Translations under genes and position numbers: made by a program
NCBI RefSeq assembly: GCF_001636615.1
Contig: NZ_LGEK01000002.1
Coordinates: 1 to 64,000 of the forward strand
Origin: Mucilaginibacter sp. L294
Lineage (GTDB): Bacteria; Bacteroidota; Bacteroidia; Sphingobacteriales; Sphingobacteriaceae
Direction: 5' to 3'
Length of the DNA stretch: 64,000 nucleotides
In this document: positions 52,531 through 58,712 of the stretch, in pieces
Numbering within the stretch: the first letter of the stretch is position 1
Layout of the letters: every line of letters begins with the position of its first letter
The notes under the pieces: generated by a model
The model's database searches: none
Told to the model about the DNA's origin: nothing
What the model saw: the letters and a program-made list of their open reading frames with translations, nothing else

Positions 52531-54246
52531 ATGAAAGATTTGAAAAAAATATGGGGAATAGCTTTGGTGGCTTTTCTGCTGATTGTATCGGCACCTCATA
52601 AAACAATGGCCCAGGAGGGCGAATATATATCCGACCAGGAGTTTTACGACGAACTGCAACCCTACGGTACCTGGGTCGAAGACCCGCAATACGGCAACGT
52701 ATGGGTGCCCGATGTAGAGGAAGATTTTAGGCCTTACGCCACACGCGGCTATTGGGCTATGACAACCTATGGCAACACCTGGGTGTCTGATTACCCATGG
52801 GGGTGGGCAACTTTTCACTATGGCCGCTGGCACTTTGATAATTACTACGGCTGGGAATGGGTGCCCGGAAATGAGTGGGCCCCTGCCTGGGTTAGCTGGA
52901 GAAACGGTGGAGGCTATTATGGCTGGGCACCAATGGAGCCGGGTGTAAGTGTAGATATGTCATTCGGTGATAACTACAGCGTGCCCGATACTTATTGGGT
53001 ATTTGCACCTTATGCTTATATAAATTACACTAATGTTTATAATTATTATGTGCCGCGTACCAGGGTAAGGACCATCATTCGTAACACTACCTGGATAAGA
53101 AACAGGTATACCTATAATAACCGAAGTTATATAACCGGCCCGCGCCGTGATGAGATACAGCGTTATACCAAACGCCCGGTGCGTGTTTATAATATAAATA
53201 ATGTAAACAGGCCATCGCGCATTACGGTAAATAAAAACAACATTAATATATACAGGCCGGCAGTTAGGCAAAATACCAATGCCCGCCCTGCAAGGGTTGT
53301 AGATGGGGCAGCATACAAACAGCAAAACCCTACACAGCGTATTGGTAGCAGGGACCGCCAAAAAGGCACCACATATAATGCTGCTAATGCGGCCAGGCTT
53401 GCAGCCGCTGCCAGGACTGCTACCCCTGATACAAAAGTGGTTCGGGTAAATAATAATAATAATGCAAGGCCTGCTACTAACCCTGCAAATACAAACCGCC
53501 CGTCCAGGCCCAATGTAACAACCGGAGGAAACAAACCTGCAAATACACCCAGGCCGGTAGCTACAGGCGATGAAAGGCAGCAGCAACGTACTATTGATAA
53601 GCAGCAAATTGCCACGCAACAACAACAAGCGCGCGAACAACAAAGGCAGGTTAGAGAGCAACAGAAAGGTACTCAACAACAAACCGAGCAGCAAAAGCAA
53701 CAGCTTGAGCAACAACGCCAGCAAGTGCGCCAACAGCAAACCGAGCAACAAAAGCAAGCGCGTGAGCAGCAAGTACGCCAGCAACAAAGCGAACAGCAAA
53801 AGCAGGCAAAGGAGCAGCAACGCGGAAACAGGCCCGCTACTACCGATAATACAAAACAGCTTGAGCAACAGCGCCAGCAGCAACAACAGCAGGCGCGAGA
53901 ACAACAACAGCAACAGGTACGCCAGCAACAGGAACAAGCTCGCCAGCAGCAACAGCAACAGGCACGCCAGCAACAGGAACAAGCTCGCCAGCAGCAACAG
54001 CAACAGGCACGCCAGCAACAGGAACAAGCTCGCCAGCAGCAACAACAGCAGGCACGCGAACAGCAACAACAACAGCAGCGTCAACAACAAGAGCAAGCGC
54101 GTCAGCAACAACAGCAACAACGCCAGCAGCAGCAACAACAACAGCAGCAGGTACGTCAGCAACAGCAGCAAGCACGCGAACAGCAACGCCAGCCACAACA
54201 AGCACAGCCTGCGGCAACTCCATCACGCCGCCCGGCCAGGGAGTAA
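52531..54246 (+). CDS. DUF6600-type exported protein with long Q-rich tail
   Basis: 571 residues from the ATG at 52531. A signal peptide (about 1-28, ending TMAQ) precedes a Trp/Tyr/Gly-rich domain (about 29-155: YGTWVEDPQYGNVWVPDV ... WGWATFHYGRWHFDNYYGWEWVPGNEWAPAWVSW), the pattern of DUF6600. An Arg/Asn/Tyr region follows (about 155-330). The tail (about 345-560) is dominated by Gln with Arg/Glu/Ala, including three 45-bp repeats at 53911-54045. The GTG at 52474 would put 19 residues before the signal peptide and was rejected. Function unknown; probably an envelope protein. Confidence 0.8.
   Translation: MKDLKKIWGIALVAFLLIVSAPHKTMAQEGEYISDQEFYDELQPYGTWVEDPQYGNVWVPDVEEDFRPYATRGYWAMTTYGNTWVSDYPWGWATFHYGRWHFDNYYGWEWVPGNEWAPAWVSWRNGGGYYGWAPMEPGVSVDMSFGDNYSVPDTYWVFAPYAYINYTNVYNYYVPRTRVRTIIRNTTWIRNRYTYNNRSYITGPRRDEIQRYTKRPVRVYNINNVNRPSRITVNKNNINIYRPAVRQNTNARPARVVDGAAYKQQNPTQRIGSRDRQKGTTYNAANAARLAAAARTATPDTKVVRVNNNNNARPATNPANTNRPSRPNVTTGGNKPANTPRPVATGDERQQQRTIDKQQIATQQQQAREQQRQVREQQKGTQQQTEQQKQQLEQQRQQVRQQQTEQQKQAREQQVRQQQSEQQKQAKEQQRGNRPATTDNTKQLEQQRQQQQQQAREQQQQQVRQQQEQARQQQQQQARQQQEQARQQQQQQARQQQEQARQQQQQQAREQQQQQQRQQQEQARQQQQQQRQQQQQQQQQVRQQQQQAREQQRQPQQAQPAATPSRRPARE
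53911..54045 (+). repeat. 45-bp tandem repeat within the Q-rich coding tail
   Basis: Three nearly identical 45-bp units (53911-53955, 53956-54000, 54001-54045) encode copies of a 15-residue Gln-rich block containing ARQQQEQARQQQ. The array is in frame, so changes in copy number would alter tail length without a frameshift. Confidence 0.85.
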
Positions 54247-54262
54247 AGTGGATTTATTAAGC

Positions 54263-54304
54263 AAAAAAAGAACGACCAGCATTACGCCGGTCGTTCTTTT
54301 TTAT
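54263..54304 (+). terminator. bidirectional Rho-independent terminator
   Basis: An A-run plus stem GAACGACC (54270-54277) pairs with 54289-54296 and is followed by a T run. It separates the convergent DUF6600 and ferritin-like genes. Confidence 0.85.
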
Positions 54305-54324
54305 AGTTTTATTTTTATTATTAC

Positions 54325-55176
54325 TTAATTGCTCACAATAAATGATCCAACTAACAAAGCGGTAACATCCTCTTTAGATAATGGTTCATCAAATGATGCA
54401 GTGGCTACCCCCACACTTACTTTAAGTGCCGATACCAGGTTTACACCACCTTGTGTTACATTTTCTTCGCCTTTGTAGTTATTATTGGCAGCAGCTACGC
54501 CGGTATCATTACCTAAAGAGGCTGTGCTAACAATGTACGGCTTTATATTTGCATCGTGCCCTAAATCATGGCGTAGTTTACGTATGGCAGATGCGTGGCG
54601 CGCCTCAACCGCGTGTATGGATAATGCAGCGGTTAATATATCTTGATTACCTATTAAGTTTGGCGCCTGGCCTTTATAAGCACGCACACCGGTATCTTCA
54701 AATACCTGCGCTACTGCTAAAAAGGTTGCATAACTTGAAAAAACAGTAGGGAACGGACCGTTACCTTTGTTATTGCCACCGGTAAAATCAAAGGTGGCAG
54801 GGCCAACAGGAGTACCCCCCGATGCGGTAATAGCCCCCTGAAGGAACTTAACGTGTGCATTCTCATCCCTGGTTACAAAGCCTATGTAAGCGGAATCGGC
54901 TGATGGTATTAACCCTGAAGTAGTAGCACCTTTATTATAGAAACCTGCTTCCAGATGCTCTAATGTTAAAGCAAAGTTCAAAACATCAACAACAGTTGAT
55001 GTTGCCTGGCCGTAGGCTTTTTTAAATAAGGTACCTAATGCAAATGGCATGGCAGCAACCGCTACTTTTGAACCAAAGCTTGTTATATTTTTAATGGCGG
55101 CACGGCGGGGGTTTAACCTTTCGTGTATTTCCGGATCAACTTTTTCTATTTCGCTTATTATGTTAAATAAATTCAT
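54325..55176 (-). CDS. ferritin-like domain protein (Ferritin_2/DUF4439 type)
   Basis: 283 residues. The N-terminus has NPRRAAIKNITSFGSKVAVAAMPFALG (about 22-48), a weak twin-arginine-like export signal. The ferritin-like four-helix bundle spans about 60-205 with diiron-type residues: Glu in LEHLEAGFY, the ENAH motif in VTRDENAHVKFL, and EARH in HAVEARHAS. Proteins of this type are exported in Bacteroidota; roles in oxidative stress or desiccation have been suggested, not proven. It lies 12 bp downstream of a related gene. Confidence 0.85.
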   Translation of the reverse strand: MNLFNIISEIEKVDPEIHERLNPRRAAIKNITSFGSKVAVAAMPFALGTLFKKAYGQATSTVVDVLNFALTLEHLEAGFYNKGATTSGLIPSADSAYIGFVTRDENAHVKFLQGAITASGGTPVGPATFDFTGGNNKGNGPFPTVFSSYATFLAVAQVFEDTGVRAYKGQAPNLIGNQDILTAALSIHAVEARHASAIRKLRHDLGHDANIKPYIVSTASLGNDTGVAAANNNYKGEENVTQGGVNLVSALKVSVGVATASFDEPLSKEDVTALLVGSFIVSN

Positions 55177-55188
55177 GGCGATGTTTAA

Positions 55189-55887
55189 TTATGGTTTATA
55201 ATTATAATTAACTGCACTAACCTTAGTTTTAAGGTAAGTATTGGCTTGAGCAAGCACTTCGGCAATTGAAGCCGATTTGTTTAAGCCGTCACTGTTCACT
55301 TGGTCTGCCGGAACAAAAGTTCCCGGAGATATTAAGTTAGAGATCAAAGCAGCGTGCCTCGCCTCAACAGATACAATTTTACCTGCAATGGTTAAGTACC
55401 CGGCATCTTTAATTAAATAACCGGCACCATCATAAGCCTGTACGCCTAAATCTTCAAACGCTTTAGCGGCGCCCAACACTTTGTCACGGCTGCTAAAATC
55501 AATTTTGCTGAAGTCGGGAGTTAAAGCGGCAATTGCTTTACTTCCTAAAGCGGCCTTAAAAAAATCGCGGTGTACAACCTCGTGGTCGCGAATGTCTGTT
55601 AAATAAGAGGTTTCAATAGCACTTATTCCACTGTAAGGGGTAGCTATTACCTGCAGATAAAAAGCGGCCTCCAACTGCTCCAGCGCGTAAGCATAGTTCA
55701 GTATACCAGGGTCGCCCGAGCCAATATCTGCACCGCCTCCTGGGGTTACAATAACGCGGTCATTTTTTGAACATGAAGCCGCAGCGCCCATTACTGCTAC
55801 AGCTGCCGCGCTTGCACCGGCATAACGCAAGAACGACCTTCTGGCCATATTTGCCCCGTCGGTGATAGGGTTAATTTCTGTTTTCAT
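55189..55887 (-). CDS. Tat-exported ferritin-like lipoprotein
   Basis: 232 residues. A clear twin-arginine signal, ARRSFLRYAG with Arg16-Arg17, is followed by an Ala-rich h-region and a lipobox-like AAASC with Cys39. This suggests export of a folded, metal-loaded protein by Tat and then lipidation. The ferritin-like bundle has the motifs LEQLEAAFY, HEVVH (EVVH) and EARH in VSVEARHAAL, matching the paralogue downstream. Tat use fits cytoplasmic loading of a diiron centre. TatA proteins are encoded at 5.9-6.6 kb. Confidence 0.88.
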   Translation of the reverse strand: MKTEINPITDGANMARRSFLRYAGASAAAVAVMGAAASCSKNDRVIVTPGGGADIGSGDPGILNYAYALEQLEAAFYLQVIATPYSGISAIETSYLTDIRDHEVVHRDFFKAALGSKAIAALTPDFSKIDFSSRDKVLGAAKAFEDLGVQAYDGAGYLIKDAGYLTIAGKIVSVEARHAALISNLISPGTFVPADQVNSDGLNKSASIAEVLAQANTYLKTKVSAVNYNYKP

Positions 55888-56298
55888 AGTTAGTTGGTTT
55901 TAATAGATAAATTGTATACATCTAATACAAGCACTTACGCACAAAAGTTTAACTCAGATTTTAAAAATTATCTTTTATAGCAAATTGGAGTGAGGAAGTT
56001 TGGGGCGTAAAAAAGTCCGAAAAACTCTCGCAGTATTCCGGCCCTACATCTACCTATGAAAAACTCCCTTTGAGAAGGGTTGTTAACTTATATACAAATG
56101 CAATGCCTGTTTAAAAAATCAACGTTTTGAGCTTAAAATGCATATTTATACAATGGCCATTTTTTTTAATGTAGAAATAGCTTCTCACACTGTAGAAAAA
56201 AAATTCCCTCGGTAAAGCGCCATTACAGAAACATCATACTTATTGGTTTAACTACATAATTTTTAGAAACTTATTATAAATAACGATGTTACAGTATT
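55888..56298 (+). other. gene-free stretch
   Basis: 411 bp between the divergent ferritin-like gene and a small unknown gene. The sequence is AT-rich with no credible frame, no TAnnTTTG match on the minus strand near 55887, and no recognised RNA. It presumably holds both promoters. Confidence 0.5.
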
Positions 56299-56610
56299 AT
56301 GGATTACAATGTGTATTTATTGGCTACCGACCCTAATAACCCCTGCAGGGATGTGATACACTCCAGGGATACTGATTTAAAGATCAGGGTTTTTTGTTTA
56401 AGCGAGGACCGGTTTACCCCAAGCGACAGCGAGATACAACTATACGGATACGCCCATGATAAGTTGTATGCATTTGAAACCATTAATATTACTGCAGATG
56501 ATGCCCTTGATGTGGTAGGGGCAATACAGTGGTATGCCGATTATATAGAGTTCCCGGAGATGGAAATTTTACCCGAGGACCCGCGTGGAAGCCAAAATAT
56601 AGCCATGTAA
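56299..56610 (+). CDS. uncharacterised small acidic protein
   Basis: 103 residues, no signal peptide or membrane segment. It begins MDYNVYLLATDPNNPCRDVI and ends in an acidic stretch (WYADYIEFPEMEILPEDPRG). A mix of short strands and helices is likely. No family is recognised. The coding pattern is good and the gene stands alone before tRNA-Val, so it is probably real and cytosolic. Confidence 0.6.
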   Translation: MDYNVYLLATDPNNPCRDVIHSRDTDLKIRVFCLSEDRFTPSDSEIQLYGYAHDKLYAFETINITADDALDVVGAIQWYADYIEFPEMEILPEDPRGSQNIAM

Positions 56611-56685
56611 ATAAATACATGTAGCTGTATATCTATTAATTATAAATAATTTTAAATATTTTTTTGACGTATTGGCTGCATTTTC

Positions 56686-56693
56686 TATATTTG
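56686..56693 (+). promoter_or_regulatory. TAnnTTTG promoter element for tRNA-Val
   Basis: TATATTTG is a consensus match with a TTGAC-like -33 element at about 56664, spaced about 17-18 bases. It lies 15 bases before the tRNA 5' end, giving a short leader. Confidence 0.7.
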
Positions 56694-56708
56694 CAATCCC
56701 AAAACGAA

Positions 56709-56783
56709 GGGAGTTTAGCTCAGCTGGTTCAGAGCATCTGCCTTACAAGCAGAGGGTCACTGGTTCGAACCCAGTAACTCCCA
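56709..56783 (+). tRNA. tRNA-Val (anticodon TAC)
   Basis: 75 bases forming a full cloverleaf: acceptor GGGAGTT pairs with AACTCCC, D stem GCTC/GAGC, anticodon stem TCTGC/GCAGA with loop CTTACAA giving anticodon TAC, and T arm CTGGTTCGAACCCAG. The discriminator is A and the 3' CCA is not encoded. It reads GUA and related Val codons. Confidence 0.97.
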
Positions 56784-56784
56784 C

Positions 56785-56814
56785 AAAGCCTTACAGAAAT
56801 GTAAGGCTTTTTTG
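56785..56814 (+). terminator. Rho-independent terminator after tRNA-Val
   Basis: An 11-bp stem AAAGCCTTACA (56785-56795) with GAAA tetraloop pairs with 56800-56810 and is followed by TTT. Confidence 0.88.
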
Positions 56815-56893
56815 TTTACTACTTGTCTTTAATAGTTAAATCCAATTCTTTGTAATAAGTAACAATTTTTGGCTTTTTTTATACCAGCCGATA

Positions 56894-57346
56894 TTATTTG
56901 CAAGGTGTTGGTTTACAGTTATTGTAAATAAGGTCTAAAACCTGTTGAAATTGAAAAATTTGCTCGTCACTGATATTTTTAAGGGCTGTTCTTCGGTTGT
57001 TTTCAATTATTAATTGCATATCTTCCAGTATTTCCATAGCGCTTTTGGTTAATTTTAATTGAAACCTTCTGCGATCTGTAGCGTGTATGGTTCGGGTTAA
57101 ATATTGTTTCTCTACCAGTAGTTCTATGATCCGTGTAACAGAAGCATAATCTTTAAATATAGTTTGTGCAATTTGATGTTGTGTTTGTTCGGGATGCGCA
57201 TGGAGGGTTTTCAAGAGCAGCCACTGGTCAATAGTAATGTTGAACCCGTTTTTAACCAGTTGTTGTTGCGCAAATTGCCGGTAACTTTTAATAGACCTTT
57301 CGAGCGAATAAAATAATATATCTTCCAAACTCTCTTTATCTTTCAT
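56894..57346 (-). CDS. MarR-family transcriptional regulator
   Basis: 150 residues. A winged-helix protein with helices at about 30-95 (ITIDQWLLLKTLHAHPEQTQHQIAQTIFKDYASVTRIIELLVEKQYLTR) and the wing with the family DxRR motif (HATDRRRFQLKLT, about 90-102). It is probably a dimeric repressor. It lies 62 bp downstream of the serine hydrolase gene on the same strand, so it is likely co-transcribed with it. A 34-bp palindrome over the shared promoter is its probable operator. Confidence 0.9.
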   Translation of the reverse strand: MKDKESLEDILFYSLERSIKSYRQFAQQQLVKNGFNITIDQWLLLKTLHAHPEQTQHQIAQTIFKDYASVTRIIELLVEKQYLTRTIHATDRRRFQLKLTKSAMEILEDMQLIIENNRRTALKNISDEQIFQFQQVLDLIYNNCKPTPCK

Positions 57347-57408
57347 AATATGATACTGATTTAAATTGTTCCGGGTTCTAATAAAAAAGAACGCAAATAT
57401 TAAGACAG

Positions 57409-58545
57409 TTATCGGGTAGTATTATAGTAAATTAAATTGATGAGCTTTTTGAATGCGTCACGTGAGTCAAGCAAGCTATTCATCATAAATATCATTCCTT
57501 TTTTAGTTTTAGGGCTAAACGCAATAAAGCTCATCACTCCCGAATCGCCACCATTGTGATTGTATATTAACTCCCCTTTCTCCGTGCCACTTAAAAACCA
57601 TATATAATAGCCTAAATTGGTTTCGGTAGGGGTTAATAGCTGCACGGCACTTTGTTTAAAAACCTGCTTATTATTAAACTTTCCATCCTGTGTCCACGTA
57701 ATTAAAAAATTAGCAAGTTGCGAGGCCGTTGTATGTAATGTGCCCGCAGGGTAATCAGGATAACCACCAAAACCTAATTTTACAAATCGCTTTAAAGAGT
57801 CGCTATGGTCATATGGCATAGCTAAATTGTTAGTATCCAAGTCTTTAATATACCAGGCAGAAGTACTCATTTCCAGCGGAGTGAAAATGTTTTGCTTGCA
57901 GTATTTATCAAATGGCATACCTGATATACGCTCTACCAAATAACCAGCTAACGCTATACCTATGTTGCTGTAATGGAAAGCACTATCTGGCTTCTCATTA
58001 AAAAAATTCTTCTTTGCATCATGATTTTTACCACCAGCTGTTAAGTATTCCTTTAAAAAAGGCCCGAGTGCCAGGGTTGGATCCCCCTTGTTTACCAGCC
58101 AAAATTGACCAAGATAATCAACATTATCCCGGATGGACGAGCGGTGCCGCAGCAATTGCCCAAAGGTAATTGCTACACCTGGGTAATCGGGATTAGCGAC
58201 CTTAAATGGCAGGTATTTGTTGATATCATCATCCATTTTAAACTTGCCCGCACCATAAAGTTGCATTAAGGCAGCCGCAGTAACCGTTTTTGAGCTGGAT
58301 GCAATTGCGAATAAAGTTTGCGGGGTTACCGGTTTTTTCTGTTCTATATTTTGATAGCCATAATAACCGGCCCAAGTGATTTTACCGCTATCAATGACCG
58401 CCGCAGACAAACCAACAACATGATTTTGTGTCATGAAAGTTTTTAATGCGCTATCCAGGGTAGGACTTTGACTAAAACAGAAAGAAGTGGAGAAAAGCAA
58501 CACTGTGGTAATGTACCCCGTGAGTGATTTTAAAGGTTTTTTCAT
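57409..58545 (-). CDS. serine hydrolase, beta-lactamase/esterase family (class C-like)
   Basis: 378 residues. Signal peptide about 1-25 (ending CFSQS). The class C fold motifs are S83-x-x-K86 (ASSSKT), Y192-S-N194 and HNGG near residue 330 in place of KTG. Such enzymes are peptidases or esterases that act on beta-lactam-like, peptide or ester substrates; real beta-lactam hydrolysis cannot be told from sequence. It is transcribed from a promoter inside a 34-bp palindrome, followed by its likely regulator gene. Confidence 0.88.
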   Translation of the reverse strand: MKKPLKSLTGYITTVLLFSTSFCFSQSPTLDSALKTFMTQNHVVGLSAAVIDSGKITWAGYYGYQNIEQKKPVTPQTLFAIASSSKTVTAAALMQLYGAGKFKMDDDINKYLPFKVANPDYPGVAITFGQLLRHRSSIRDNVDYLGQFWLVNKGDPTLALGPFLKEYLTAGGKNHDAKKNFFNEKPDSAFHYSNIGIALAGYLVERISGMPFDKYCKQNIFTPLEMSTSAWYIKDLDTNNLAMPYDHSDSLKRFVKLGFGGYPDYPAGTLHTTASQLANFLITWTQDGKFNNKQVFKQSAVQLLTPTETNLGYYIWFLSGTEKGELIYNHNGGDSGVMSFIAFSPKTKKGMIFMMNSLLDSRDAFKKLINLIYYNTTR

Positions 58546-58549
58546 TGGG

Positions 58550-58557
58550 CAAATATA
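58550..58557 (-). promoter_or_regulatory. TAnnTTTG promoter element within the palindrome
   Basis: TATATTTG on the minus strand ends 4 bases before the ATG of the serine hydrolase gene, so the mRNA is predicted to be leaderless or nearly so. Confidence 0.6.
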
Positions 58558-58584
58558 ATCATTGATATATCAATGATTATATTT
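58551..58584 (-). promoter_or_regulatory. 34-bp perfect palindrome, probable MarR operator
   Basis: Two 17-base halves (58551-58567 and 58568-58584) are exact reverse complements, with the centre TTGATATATCAA. It covers the -7 element of the serine hydrolase-MarR unit, so protein binding would block transcription. Assignment to the MarR protein is inferred from linkage. Confidence 0.7.
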
Positions 58585-58664
58585 TTTTGTAATATTTTTA
58601 ATAGGCATTATACTTACAGAAGCATACCATAAATTATTATTTCATTTGTATAAATCATTTTAGC

Positions 58665-58676
58665 TAAATCGATTTA
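58665..58676 (+). promoter_or_regulatory. operator site 1 (TAAATCGATTTA) before GH78
   Basis: The 12-bp perfect palindrome lies inside the 15-bp sequence GCTAAATCGATTTAT shared with two sites before susC. The central CG and symmetric form are typical of LacI-family operators. It is 36 bases before the GH78 ATG. Confidence 0.7.
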
Positions 58677-58681
58677 TAATT

Positions 58682-58707
58682 TTTATAATTGTACACTCAA
58701 TTATAAA
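58682..58707 (+). promoter_or_regulatory. 10-bp inverted repeat just before the GH78 start
   Basis: TTTATAATTG and its complement CAATTATAAA are separated by 6 bases and end 5 bases before ATG 58713. It may be a second regulator site or a leader hairpin that hides the start. Confidence 0.5.
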
Positions 58708-58712
58708 CTTCA

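Noticed and set aside
53911-54045. Regular 45-bp repeats as a possible CRISPR array
   Set aside because: The units are contiguous with no unique spacers and are in frame within a coding gene. No cas genes are in the window.
52960-54201. Long Leu-rich reading frame (413 codons) on the minus strand
   Set aside because: It is the reverse reading of the CAG/CAA-rich tail and Tyr/Asn-rich part of the DUF6600 gene; long Leu runs arise from the repeat, and there is no promoter or domain.
53570-54328. Ser/Asn-rich plus-strand frame over the same tail
   Set aside because: A frame-shifted reading of CAG/CAA codons (AGC/AAC = Ser/Asn). The DUF6600 frame has the signal peptide and conserved domain.
57409-58545. 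Serine hydrolase as a resistance beta-lactamase
   Set aside because: S-x-x-K and YSN are present, but the third motif is HNGG rather than KTG, as in esterases and peptidases; resistance cannot be claimed.
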